64,000 bases of DNA, taken from positions 17,340,518 through 17,404,517 of the forward strand of contig NC_087377.1 of NCBI RefSeq assembly GCF_963675165.1, written 5' to 3'. This stretch comes from Halichondria panicea (lineage: Eukaryota; Porifera; Demospongiae; Suberitida; Halichondriidae). The translations under genes and the position numbers were made by a program. This document shows positions 1-11,711 of the stretch, in pieces. Position 1 is the stretch's first letter; each line of letters opens with the position of its first letter. The notes under the pieces were generated by a model. That model saw only the letters and a program-made list of their open reading frames with translations. It was not told where the DNA came from and did no database searches.

Positions 1-1609
1 AAAGACACAAGGACGAGCATGACAACCTTCACTCAAATGAAGGACACTAAAGGTATGAGTGTTTGGCCAACTTGATATCCTATAATCTTTCTTTTAGATA
101 CAAGAGGCTCGGACACAGTGGAGGCAACAAAGAGGGAGTCAAAGGACACTCAACCAGTCAAGAAGGTGCGTACATGTAGTGTGATAATGAGATTCCCACA
201 GCAACAATAGTATTGTACCTTAACATGCATGGATGCTGTCTCATGTGTTAAGCCGTAACTACACATCTGTTTGAGTGTGCCTATAATTATGTACTTCATT
301 TAGCGCAAATTGTTGATTGTTCTCGTTCTGTTGTAGAATTTCCACAATGATATTCACGTCTGTGTTTTAGATTTCCACCAACGTTCCCCTGTACAGGCTC
401 ACTGTGAGCAGATTGAGCACAAAGATGCTGAGCTGGTCAGGAGAGACGCCATCATTCAACAGCAGAGACAGGTGAGACAAAATGCACCATTATATTATTG
501 CAGAGCTATAGTAGAAGCTTTGATCTCTTATAATCGTACTGTACATTCTATTAGACTAGTGGGCGTGGCCTCTTAAGCTAATTAGAGAAAGTGATTTAGT
601 GTGCATGCAATTATTGCTACAAGTAACACTCGCTTGTTAGTAGACACTATCCTAATTACACTCATTCATTATTCAGGGTCCCCCTCCCAGAGAGTTGAGA
701 CCTCCACTCACTCTGAAATGGAGAAGAGGAAAAGACATGCCAATCAAGATAGGTGACTCGGTACAGAGTGTTGTTATCGGTGACACGGTGTATGTTGGTG
801 GAGGTAATGCAGGCAATAATCGTGACATGTGTACAGTGATGAAGCTCGAGCAAGATCAATGGACCAAACTACCAGAGTACACTGCCTGGTACTTCGCTAT
901 GACATCACTCGCTAATCGACTAGTGCTGGTGGGAGGATATGATCCAAGAAACAAAAAACGCACCAATCAACTTGCAGTGTTTGAGTCAGGGGAATGGACT
1001 CACCCGTACCCACCAATGAACATTGCTCGTGATTTCTCAACAGCTGTCTCCTTCAACAACCACATCATTGTAGCTGGTGGGCATGATGATAAAAGACGTA
1101 CCTCCTCTGTGGAGGTGTTGGACGTGGCATCAAGAAGATGGTACATTGCTCAGTCACTACCTAACCCACGATCACATCTGAAATCTACTCTCATAGGAAA
1201 CACCCTCTACCTAATGGGAGGGTGGGATCACACTCGGAGTGCAACCAAGACAGTGTACCACGTCGACCTCACTGAACTCGTTGCAAAGGCCCATTCGAAC
1301 CTGGACACACCCACTCTCTGGCAGACCTTACAGGAAGCACCACTCGAGTTGTCAGCTCCTCTCAGTATTGGGAGGTCACTATTAGCCGTTGGTGGACGAG
1401 ACGACAGAGCCAACCCAAGTTCATCGATCCACCTCTACCAGCCTGACACAAGGAGGTGGGTGAAAGTGGGAGACCTGCCTACTGCACGATACTTCTGCAC
1501 ATGCTCAGTACTTCCTAGTGGAGAGGTCATTGTAGCCGGAGGACAGACAAGTGCATATCTGCTTACTTTTAGTCCAACTGTTGGTTTCTTCACTATAAGT
1601 GCTAATTAG
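1..1609 (+). CDS. Gene A: 3' part of a Kelch-propeller gene, probably CARD-headed (5' end outside window)
   Basis: Visible exons are 1-52, 97-165, 397-471 (25-residue coiled-coil exon) and 677-1609 (Kelch exon with stop). Each boundary has a GT donor and AG acceptor, and the phases agree. The first 52 bases match the end of the linker exon of gene E (40808-40859), so the missing head is probably CARD-like rather than Death-kinase; this is inference. The last exon encodes about 310 residues with six Kelch repeats, each with a hydrophobic strand followed by a GG doublet (VYVGGG, LVLVGG, IIVAGG, LYLMGG, LLAVGG, VIVAGG), which predicts a six-bladed beta-propeller, usually a protein-recognition domain. 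No stop or frameshift is seen in the visible part. The copy differs from its neighbours mainly at loop positions flanking each GG. Confidence 0.8.
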
Positions 1610-1807
1610 TTATTTTGTTAATTGTTTCTCTTTAATTGTGCGATGAGTTTATAACGATATTGATATTCTTTTTATTATGTTGAGACAATTAAGTTGCAAC
1701 AGAATTTTATCGCATAATTATAGTTATTATGATGACATGAAGTGGTACATACATAATTACATTGCCAGAAAATAGTACAAAAACAGACAAAATAATATTT
1801 AACAGCC

Positions 1808-2760
1808 TCATAACAAGTTCAGGTCCTTGGTTGGGGTCTTGTCCGAGGGTAGGGTGGACGCCTTCTCCCAGAATACAAAGTCTATCTCCTCTTCCGAGTC
1901 AGACAGTGAGGGGTGGGGCTCGGGAACTGAGGGGTTAAAGAGTCACATGATCATAGTCACACTGAGTGGCCAGTTTACGTGAGGCCCCTCTCTTTCTTAG
2001 CAGCATAGTAGGCTTATCTTTTCTGGCCCCCAGTTATCCTAATGGAACTGAGGGGTTAAAGAGTCACACGGTCATAGTCACACTGAGTGGCCTTCTTAGC
2101 AGCATAGTACGCCTAAAGGTGTGTGTGTGTGTGTGTGGGGGGGGGGGGGTCGTACATGATTGTACATTGCACACCTCAAATAGGACACACTATAGCTGAC
2201 CTTGAATGACTTTAAGGGACTCTACAAAGTATGACACAAATGCATTTTCCAGCTAATGTACTCTGTACCTCTACCTCCATTCTCAGTGCCTCTTCTTGTC
2301 TCCTCAACACTTGGCCGGGCTGAAAAATGGCTGCATAACTGGGGGCCGGAAAAGATGAGGGGCGGAAAAATCAAACAATAGTACAGAAGACAAATCGATC
2401 AGTCAATCTACAATTAGAACTAGAGCACTGAAGTGCTACCCTCGGCAGTGTCCTGTAGCCAGGATAAACAACACATGGACACATTCAAACTGGTAGTGTG
2501 ATGAAGGGTCTGGTACACGTACTGTACAATGTCATGTACAAATATTGTGAGCTAGTGTTCTCAATTGACAGACGTTTCCCTGTACACACCTAAACTGCAT
2601 ACATTGTATACAAGTGCATGTACATACAGACTAGTAAGCATGCTAGGTTCCCATTCTTTGTACTGTACATTCAATAGTACACAGTCAACTCATTGCACTG
2701 CATAACTACACATTATACACACGTACCTTGTTCTTGATGAAGGTTCTTCTCAATGCCAGC
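1808..2760 (-). other. Exon-like fragments of an unidentified minus-strand gene
   Basis: Downstream of Kelch gene A, three minus-strand pieces read like coding exons. A terminal piece at 1808-1906 (ending in TGA) reads SDSEEEIDFVFWEKAS and ends DLNLL. A piece at 2269-2319 reads PGQVLRRQEEALRMEVE behind a CAG acceptor. A piece near 2730-2760 reads ALRRTFIKNK before a GTACG donor. The first recurs after every Kelch gene (near 10461, 18152, 25126, 44380 and 49770). The set looks like the 3' part of a gene copied along with the array. I do not recognise the protein, and continuous splicing of the pieces could not be shown. The rest of 1610-2900 holds a GT microsatellite (2119-2150) and duplicated non-coding sequence. 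Confidence 0.35.
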
Positions 2761-3046
2761 TAATGGTTAGCTCATGCACAAGCAGTCGATTACCAGGCCA
2801 ACTTTCGAGGAAGTGCCGCTTGAGAAGGAGGCTAGGCTGCACATAATTATAATGGGCGTGGTTACATATAAATGGGCTTTGCTACAATATTTTTCTCAAA
2901 GAGCTCCACACAAATATCATGTATAAAAACTATGTATACATAATAATACTGACAATGTAGCTATAGTAAGTGAAGGAGAGATTACTAAAAAACACACGTT
3001 AAAACTAGAACAGTATAAACAGTCCACAATTATAATATACTGTACA

Positions 3047-6000
3047 CTACTGTTGAGAGGATTGGTCCACCGTTTCCATAGACATTGAATCTTGCCCGGG
3101 GCTACCAGCACTTGAGTTGCTTGTGAGCACATTCTGAGCCAGAATCAGAGTGTTGAGCAGACTAGCAGCAGCCGCGGCAGAGAGACCACCACCACCACCA
3201 CCCCCGCCATTGTTGTTGGCTTGTGACAGCATTTATAATATATACTATACATTATTGTTGAGAGGATTGAAATACGAGCTCTTTCAAGTAGTCCACTGTC
3301 TTGTCCAGTACCGTTCCCTTGCTGTACACATACTGCAGTCAGGGAAACATGACGTGAGGGTGAGACATGTACGTGGAGATAACAAAAAAACATACTTAGT
3401 TGCTGTTAAAAAATAGCAATTATATTTTATGTGTAACTAACTACATGTGTTATATACGATGAACTCTGCTGGATTCTATGCTACTACTAACATAACACTG
3501 TGCTCTACACTAATGCATGCTTAAAAAAGCTTAGCAATAATATTAAGAAATTTAGGCTTAAAAAAAACCAAGTAAGTAGTTATTTCGATGGCTTTCAATA
3601 GTACTTTAGTACACACACTCACAGACACACACACTCACCCCGACAATGCAACCAGTATAGTTGCGTCTTTCTTCTGACAAGCAGGCACTATCTGAGCCAG
3701 TATCTTGATGAGCTCGTTGATCCTGTCCCGACGCCGACGCTCAACTGGGCGTGGGAAGAACAACAACAACTGGTAATTATCGTGTTTAGGGCATGTATAC
3801 AATGAAGCTGAGCCAATTGGCAAAATGAATGAACCTTGACCTCACACACACACACGTACACCACTGTACAGTATAAAAACCAAGGCATAATTAATAATTA
3901 AGAATGCGTTTACAGCATTAGATAGCCTCTACAAAACAAGTTATTAGTTATGCCTCGAGGCGTAGCCGCACGAGAGATACGGTAAAGCTGACTGTGTGTG
4001 TCTGTCTGTCTGTCTGTCTGTGTATTCCAGCTATAACTGCTCAATGGTTGCAATGCGACGAAAACTAACAGCTTCTATAGGCTTCTAGCCACGTTCTCTT
4101 GGATTATGATTCTTGGATTAGCAAACTAAAGCTTCTTTCTCGAGTTATGGCTAGTTTGACTCACATTGAAGGCTGTTGCAGTCTCTTCAGAATCTTTCAT
4201 AGCATCATCTGTCCTCACAAACTTTCTATTCAATATATGAGTTAGCCTTGCACTAAAGCGCTAGCTTTTTGTTAGCTACAATACTCAGAAAATATCTGTT
4301 AAAACAGCTAGCTAGCAGTAGCCATTTATCTCTTTGGACACACCCTTTAATTATTCCTGTGGATGTAATGCGCATGCGCGCTCATTCCCCACGTGTGATA
4401 TCCAAGATCCAGATCCTCCTGGCAGAATCATCTTTGTCTTGACGGCCTGGTATTAGCCACAAAACACTACCATATAACAATATAGATAACAATATGCATG
4501 TACACAGGTCTTTTCTTCTTAGATATTATATACACTGAACTACAGATCCTGGAAGAATCAATTTTCTTCTTTCTTGAGGTCCTGGTAAGCCACATAATAC
4601 AATAAATAACAACAATAGATGCATGTAAATAAGTCTTTTCTTCTCAGTGACTTTATATAGATAAGCTAACTTTAATATAAAATTCATTATAGATAACACT
4701 CTAATACTTTTGAGCGAAAGCAAAAACATGGCGAGAGGCATTAGCACAGCGCCAGCTTGAACACTAGTTTTAGAAGTGGCAGATTTGATGTTAAAGCTTC
4801 GTAACTGTACTTTGTGGGAAATGCTTCTATTTGATTATGACCACGTACGTACATGTACATCTGTTGTACACTCTAACTTTCAGTATTGAATTTGCAGCAC
4901 CTTCATTGTGTGTAGCCTTCCTCTGAGCTTCCCTGTTGGCCGCCATATCCCCAGACCTGCAAACCAACCACCATAATAACAACACTCCTCACAGTTACCG
5001 TATTACTAGAATGTTTACGAGCATAATTATGCGAATTTTTAAACAATAAAATTGCAAAACCTAATTTTGGGTAAATACACACGATCCTTGCCAGAACGCA
5101 ATAGTTAGATCGCAAAGGGTTGCCGATTTGGCTGATTCGCAAAGGTTTTTCACCAACAGCAAAATATTCTAGTAATACGGTATGTAGCAAGAATGATGCT
5201 TTCCCTAACATACTGTCATACATGTTATGCAGAGGTAGGCAATCACATGAACTGTGTACTCACAACTGCATTTGAACGATGGGGTCGGCCGTGTGATAAT
5301 CCATAGTTGATATCCCGCTCATCTTGGGTGCTATAGGTCGACCCATTGCATGCAGTATCTCAGCACTACTGGATGGTGGGATCATCACATACAGAGGACC
5401 TCAACACACACAACAACATAGTAAAAACTGACTATTTTTCAACACCACTTCCAAGAAACCTTATTTTATAATTATTTTATATCAAACATTAGCAATAATA
5501 CTCATGGTTCTACATGTAATTAGTATGTACAAGCACTTGGATAACTTATCGAGGCCTATATATAACTTTTGGATTTGCCCCAAAAAATGTATCGTCACAC
5601 TGATAAAATTGGCCTCCATTACTCACCATTTTGGCCAGACTCTGAACCAGATGAGGTGCTCCTAGTGATGAGGAACTGAGATGAGGGGGTGGTCTGTCCA
5701 CCTTGCTGCATCTGGATGAGGGCGTGGCCTATAGCGTTGAGGGTGGAGCCATCCTCAGAGGTCATGTCAGAGGGCAAACCATCATCGCTAGTTAGCGTGT
5801 GGACCTCCTGTGTGAGTGGGCGGGAACAACAAGCGTGTGTGTGTGTGTGTGTGTGTTCGTTATTTGGGAGGTAGTTACCATCATGCAAATTCTAACCATG
5901 TAATACGAAAGCGAAAATAATACGAAAACGAAACGTCCTAGGATACCTTTAAAAAACCGTTTAAAGTGCTAGTTTTTATATGTTACTTGGTGTGAATTGT

Positions 6001-6200
6001 GTGTGTGTGTGTTACCTGGGTATCATGCACAAGGCCAAAGTTAGGGCCCAAGTCACTGGCCTGTAGCTGCTCCACACTCTCCCCATCATCACTATGACTT
6101 ATCTCTATCTCAAACTGTGAACTGGGTACCACCTCTTCAGTAACGATAGTAACCGTCTCCACGTCGGTCGGCTCTGTCCCTACGTGTAGTATCTCTGTAT
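3047..6200 (-). pseudogene. USF-like bHLH-zip pseudogene, copy 1
   Basis: Homologous exon by exon to the intact USF gene at 50823-53840. Retained parts are the C-terminal segment (stop at 3047), the end of the helix-loop-helix (about 3265-3345), the bHLH exon (about 3645-3750, containing ERRRRDRINELI), the basic-region exon (about 4903-4960), the exon around 5270-5400, the TSDDGLPSDMTSEDG exon (about 5627-5810) and the 3' part of exon 1 (about 6016-6196). Damage: the 5' half of exon 1 with the start codons is missing; two extra bases in the bHLH exon shift the frame; and about 600 bp encoding the leucine zipper and Q/S/T-rich tail is deleted, so the helix runs directly into SSQQ-stop. An insertion of about 815 bp sits in an intron. 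Transcription of the remnant cannot be excluded. Confidence 0.8.
3948..4763. mobile_element. Intronic insertion (~815 bp) containing a dispersed repeat, shared by USF copies 1 and 2
   Basis: USF copies 3 and 4 read GTTATTAG directly into TTTTAGAAGTGG at this point, while copies 1 and 2 (here and about 12621-13440) carry extra sequence beginning TTATGCCTCGAGGCG. Its first ~390 bp resembles 31539-31880 inside the large transposon (shared stretches around CTTCTATAGG, CTTGGAT and the CTCGAGTTA region), which marks it as a dispersed repeat. The second half holds a degenerate internal duplication around 4405-4480 and 4540-4625 (AGATCCTGG-type units). No coding potential is seen. Terminal repeats are not clear, so the class of element is unknown. 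Confidence 0.6.
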
Positions 6201-6309
6201 TAAAACAGTTTTTAAGTGTTTGCTTTTATGTTACTTGGTGTGAACTCTGTGTGGGTACATACCTGGGTATCATGCACAAGACCAAAGTTAGGGCCCACAT
6301 TATAACCAA

Positions 6310-6640
6310 CTACACATTATACACAAGTACCGTACTTGTTCAATTTAAGGCGACCCTCCAAATATGTGACACCCTCGATCTTAGGTAATATTCTGACCTC
6401 TAAAAGTAGCGACTGCTGCGTGTGACAATTATTTTTTATGTGGCGTCCTAAATAGAGGTCAAACCACAGCCTCGATTCCAGGCCGCTAGAAACAATATAA
6501 TTTTAAGCATCCTATAATCGAGGATAGTAGAGTAACCTCCAATTAGATACGACCCTCTAAATATGCGACACCAGGAATTTTTCTAAACCTCCAAAAAGAA
6601 ATGACCTCTCGCTTTGTAATTTAATATTTATGAATAACTG
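6310..6640. repeat. Dispersed non-coding repeat, family also at 21305-21600 and 30090-30640
   Basis: The stretch with CCCTCCAAATATG, CTAAATAGAGGTCAAACC and AACCTCCAAAA is found next to USF copies 1 and 3 (there as part of the array duplication) and independently inside the large transposon at about 30090-30640, where a MITE splits it. The independent copy shows that it is mobile or once was. No ORF is seen. Confidence 0.6.
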
Positions 6641-6649
6641 TACCTTGTT

Positions 6650-6770
6650 AATGTTCTTGATGAAGGTTCCTCAGTAGTCCCTGTCCATGGACTCATGTCT
6701 TCAGCCTCCACCAATACAGACAAATAGTTTGACCACTTGCTCAGAGCTTCAAAACTGACTGCACAATTTC
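6650..6770 (-). other. Exon-like fragment (AEDMSPWTGTTEE), unidentified
   Basis: The minus strand reads SFEALSKWSNYLSVLVEAE then DMSPWTGTTEEPSSRT, ending at a GTAC donor-like site. The same reading is preserved near 14716-14840 and 21630-21740 with few changes (for example NMWSNY in the second copy). It lies just upstream of each Death-kinase gene on the opposite strand. The protein is not recognised; it could be an exon of a passenger gene duplicated with the array, or chance conservation of young duplicates. Confidence 0.3.
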
Positions 6771-7102
6771 TTCTTCTCTCTAGCTAGCAGTGAAAGACCA
6801 GCCACGTGGTTTAGCAATGGTATCGCACGTGACAGCTATTGTTTATTGCAGAGAAAGAGGGCGGGTCTCGTTGTAGCTGAGCTAGCTGTTGTCCTGTATT
6901 TCTGTATCGTGCCTGGTATCAAGCTGTGAAGATACTGTAGCTCTGGATTATTATCAGTAAGCGCAGACAGCACTGTTTTATTTTCTGCATATAGATCTAC
7001 GGTACATGGTTTTGATGATATAATTTGCACACACCAAATATTTAAACATAATTACATGACCTTCATATCATTTCTTATCTTATTCCACACTCTACAGAGA
7101 AG

Positions 7103-10100
7103 ATGTCTGACTATCTCACGATAGCAGATCTAAAGAAATTGTACCTTGTCACGTTTAATGCTCGAATTAAGTGGCGAAACATCTTGCTTATTCTTGACGT
7201 ACCCTCGGATACCATCGATAGTATTGGTACGAAATGGCGAGACAATCCTGATGAATGCTATCGTGAGGGTTTGAAAGAATGGCTGAAAGGTGAAGAGAGA
7301 CGCTGGGAAGATGTTGTCAAAGCTTTGTCCAGTCCCATTGTGGGCCACGTTGGCATAGCTAATACCATCGAGAAAGATCATCTACAGTCTACTGATGCAA
7401 GCAATCCTACTGATGTGAAGTCAGAGGGTAAGCACTAGTTCAGCACAGGAATCATACAGTCATAATGCTTAGTTCGTTAGCTGCTATATATAATATAATA
7501 TTCACCCCCCCCACCCCCACACACACACACACACACAATGTTCTACAGTTGACCAAAACCGCCAGAAGATCAACAATGATTTGACTGTTTTCTTAAACGA
7601 ACCTCTCGGTAAAGGTGCATTTGGAGCAGTCTTCAAAGGCAGCTACAGGAGCGAGATTTGTGCGGTCAAACTTCTGATTTACGAGGCTGTAGAAATGCAG
7701 ACAGGTTTCCCAGCCGGTAAAAGTGAAGAATCCAGCAAAGCATTTGATCGTGAGTGTGAGTATCTCCAGTCACTCCAGCACCCAAACGTTGTTCAGTATT
7801 TATCGACAGCTAAGCATCCCAAATCAGGTGGTACAATCCTCGTTGTTGAGCTGATGGATTGCAATCTGAGATCCTATTTCTCCGGCCTTGATGAAGAGTC
7901 TATCACTAGCGAATGTGAAATTAGCCTGTCCAAAGACATGGCTTGTGGTCTGGCCTACATTCACAGCAAGCAGATTATCCACCGTGACCTCTGTGGCGAT
8001 AACGTCTTGCTGAAGCTAACACTGCCAGTGCCTGTTGCAAAGATTTCCGACTTTGGCATGTCACGGCTATATGATCCCTCCAAGCTTAGCCACACCCTCA
8101 CGGCCGTTGGTCACCGTATGGGGTATCTACCTCTCGAGGCTATTCGATTGGACAAGGAGACTTACGATAATAGCGTGGATGTGTTTTCCCTTGGGGCGAT
8201 TATGGTACAGATCGTTTGCAAGCTGAAGACAGTCAAATCTGTGGAAGATCGATTAGACCATGTTGCCCAGGTCCCTCACACACACAAGTTGAGGAAGCTT
8301 ATCGACAGTTGTTTGCAAGAAGACATGAGGAGGAGACCATCTGCCAGGGACATATGTAAGTCAATTAGTGTTGTACATTTTACCGCAAATAATTTGTAAG
8401 TCAATTTGTGTGTTGTACGATTCCGAAATTTTATTCGGAAAAAATTCCTTATTGAAGATTTAACTTTTACTTTAGATGCTTCACTGACAAGCCACTCTGA
8501 CACAGTGGAGGCAACAAAGAGGGAGTCCAAGGACACTCAAGTAAATCAACTTTTACATCAAGTATCTGAGAAAGACACTCATTCACAAGCATCTATCGAT
8601 CGGCTTCAAGCTGAGCAAGTTTGTGGACTAGAAGAAGTGACCACTCCTAAACAAGAACAGTTTGAAGTTCAACCCAGAGAAATTAATCATCTAGTGAAAT
8701 CTCTGCAGATACAACCTCGGAAGGACACTCAACCAGATAATAACTTAGCTGCAGATGTTGACCTGACAAGTGGCTCGAACCCAGTGGAGGCAACAAAGAG
8801 GGAGTCAAAGGACACTCAACCAGTCAAGAAGGTGCGTACATGTAGTGTGTGAATGAGATTCCCACAGCAACAATAGTATTGTACCTTAACATGCATGGAT
8901 GCTGTCTCATGTGTTAAGCCGTAACTACACATCCGTTTGAGTGTGCCTATAATTATGTACTTCCTTTAGTGAAGATTGTCTCGTTCTGTTGTAGAATTTC
9001 TACAATGATATTCACGTCTGTGTTTTAGATTTCCACCAACGTTCCCCTGTACAGGCTCACAGGGAGCACAAAGATGCTGAGCTGGTCAGGAGAGACGCCA
9101 TCATTCAACAGCAGAGACAGGTGAGACAAAATGCACCATTATATTATTGCAGAGCTATAGTAGAAGCTTTGATCTCTTATAATCGTACTGTACATTCTAT
9201 TAGACTGGTGGGTGTGGCCTCTTAAGTTAATTAGAGAAAGTGATTTAGTGTGCATGCAATTATTGCTACAAGTAACACTCGCTTGTTAGTAGACACTATC
9301 CTAATTACACTCATTCATTATTCAGGGTCCCCCTCCCAGAGAGTTGAGACCTCCACTCACTCTGAAATGGAGAAAAAGAAAAGACATGCCAATCGAGATG
9401 GGCTACTCGGTACAGAGTGTTGTTATCGGTGACGCAGTGTATGTTGGTGGAGGTGATGCAGGCGATGATCGTAATAGCTGTACAGTGATGAAGCTGGAGC
9501 AAGATCAATGGACCAAACTACCAGAGTACACTGCCAAGTACTTCGCTATGACATCACTCGCTAATCGACTAGTGCTGGTGGGAGGATTTGATTCAAGAAA
9601 CAACAAACCCACCAATCAGCTTGCAGTGTTTGAATCAGGGGAATGGCCTCACCCGTACCCACCAATGAACATTGCTCGCCATTTCTCAACAGCTGTCTCC
9701 TTCAACAACTACATCATTGTAGCTGGTGGGGATGATGATAAAGGACGTATCTCCTCTGTGGAGGTGTTGGACGTGGCATCAAGAAGATGGTACATTGCTC
9801 AGTCACTACCTAACCCACGATCATCACTGAAATCGACTCTCATAGGAAACACCCTCTACCTAATGGGAGGGTGTGATCAAAATGTGACGGCAACCAAGAC
9901 AGTGCATCACGTCGACCTCAGTGAACTCATTGCAAAGGCCCTTTCCAACCTGGACATACCCACTCTCTGGCAGACCTTACAGGAAGTACCACTCGTGCTC
10001 TCAGCTCCTCTCAGTATTGGGAGGTCACTATTAGCCGTTGGTGGACGGGACGACAGATTCAACCCAAGTTCATCAATCCACCTCTACCAGCCTGACACCA

Positions 10101-10270
10101 GGAGGTGGGTGAAAGTGGGAGACCTGCCTACTGCACGATACTGCTGCACATGCTCAGTGCTTCCTAGTGGAGAGGTCATTGTAGCCGGAGGACGGACAAA
10201 TTATTATACTAATATACTAATGTTTACTTATATTCAAACTGTTGATTTCTTCTCTATAAGTGCTAATTAG
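7103..10270 (+). CDS. Gene B: Death domain - TKL kinase - coiled coil - Kelch protein
   Basis: Exons 7103-7427, 7549-8355, 8476-8831, 9055-9120 and 9326-10270 join in phase to 832 residues. Residues 1-108 form a Death-type helical domain (MSDYLTIADLKKLY start; W and L pattern; ends at IEKDHL). Residues 109-377 form a kinase with all key motifs: GKGAFGAV loop near 129, CAVKLL lysine at 149, HRDLCGDN with catalytic Asp 255, DFG at 276 and PLEAI in place of APE. It should therefore be active and is closest to the tyrosine-kinase-like (RIPK/IRAK/LRRK) group. The linker exon is 356 nt against 77 nt in genes C and D, with [12 protein letters not shown] at both ends. A 22-residue coiled-coil exon and a six-repeat Kelch propeller follow. 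An acceptor-like CTCTACAG lies just upstream of the ATG, so a 5'UTR intron is likely. Probable role: intracellular receptor kinase using the propeller for recognition (inference). Confidence 0.87.
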
Positions 10271-11711
10271 TTATTTTGTTAATTGTTTCTCTTTAATTGT
10301 GCGATGAGTTTATAACGATATTGATATTATTTTTATCATGTTGAGAAAATTAAGTTGCAACAGAATTTAATTATAGTTATTATGATGACATGAAGTGGTA
10401 CATACATAATTACATTGCCAGAAAATAGTACAAAAACAGACAAAATAATATTTAACAGTCTCATAACAAGTTCAGGTCCTTGGTTGGGGTCTTGTCCGAG
10501 GGTAGGGTGGACGCCTTCTCCCAGAATACAAAGTCTATCTCCTCTTCCGAGTCAGACAGTGAGGGGTGGGGCTCGGGAACTGAGGGGTTAAAGAGTCACA
10601 TGATCACAGTCACACTGAGTGGCCAGTTTACGTGAGGCCCCTCTCTTTCTTAGCAGCATAGTAGGCTTATCTTTTCCGGCCCCCAGTTATCCTAATGGAA
10701 CTGAGGGGTTAAAGAGTCACACGGTCATAGTCACACTGAGTGGCCTTCTTAGCAGCATAGTACGCCTAAAGGTGTGTGTGTGTGTGTGTGTGGGGGGGGG
10801 GGTCGTACATGATTGTACATTGCACACCTCAAATAGGACACACTATAGCTGACCTTGAATGACTTTAAGGGACTCTACAAAGTATGACACAAATGCATTT
10901 TCCAGCTAATGTACTCTGTACCTCTACCTCCATTCTCAGTGCCTCTTCTTGTCTCCTCAACACTTGGCCGGGCTGAAAAATGGCCACATAACTGGGGGGC
11001 GGAAAAGATGAGGGGCGGAAAAATCAAACAATAGTACAGAAGACAAATCGATCAGTCAATCTACAATTAGAACTAGAGCACTGAAGTGCTACCCTCGGCA
11101 GTGTCCTGTAGCCAGGATAAACAACACATGGATACATTCAAACTGGTAGTGTGATGAAGGGTCTGGTACACGTACTGTACAATGTCATGTACAAATATTG
11201 TGAGCTAGTGTTCTCAATTGACACACGTTTCCCTGTACACACCTAAACTGCATACATTGAAGCATACCTTGTATACAAGTGCATGTACATACAGACAAGT
11301 AAGCATGCTAGGTTCCCATTCTTTGTACTGTACATTCAATAGTACACAGTCAACTCATTGCACTGCATAACTACACATTATACACAAGTACCTTGTTCTT
11401 GATGAAGGTTCTTCTCAATGCCAGCTAATGGTTAGCTCATGCACAAGCAGTCGATTACCAGGCTAACTTTCTAGGAAGTGCGGCTTGAGATGGAGGCTAG
11501 GCTGCACATAATTATAATGGGCGTGGTTACATATAAATGGGCTTTGCTACAATATTCTTCTGAAAGAGCTCCACACAAATATCATGTATAAAAACTATGT
11601 ATACATAATAATACTGACAATGTAGCTATAGTAAGTGAAGGAGAGATTACTAAAAAACACACGTTAAAACTAGAACAGTATAAACAGTCCACAATTATAA
11701 TACACTGTACA

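Noticed and set aside
662..859. Recurrent minus-strand frame starting [10 protein letters not shown], found opposite every Kelch exon
   Set aside because: Shadow of the conserved Kelch exon start; its changes follow the sense codons.
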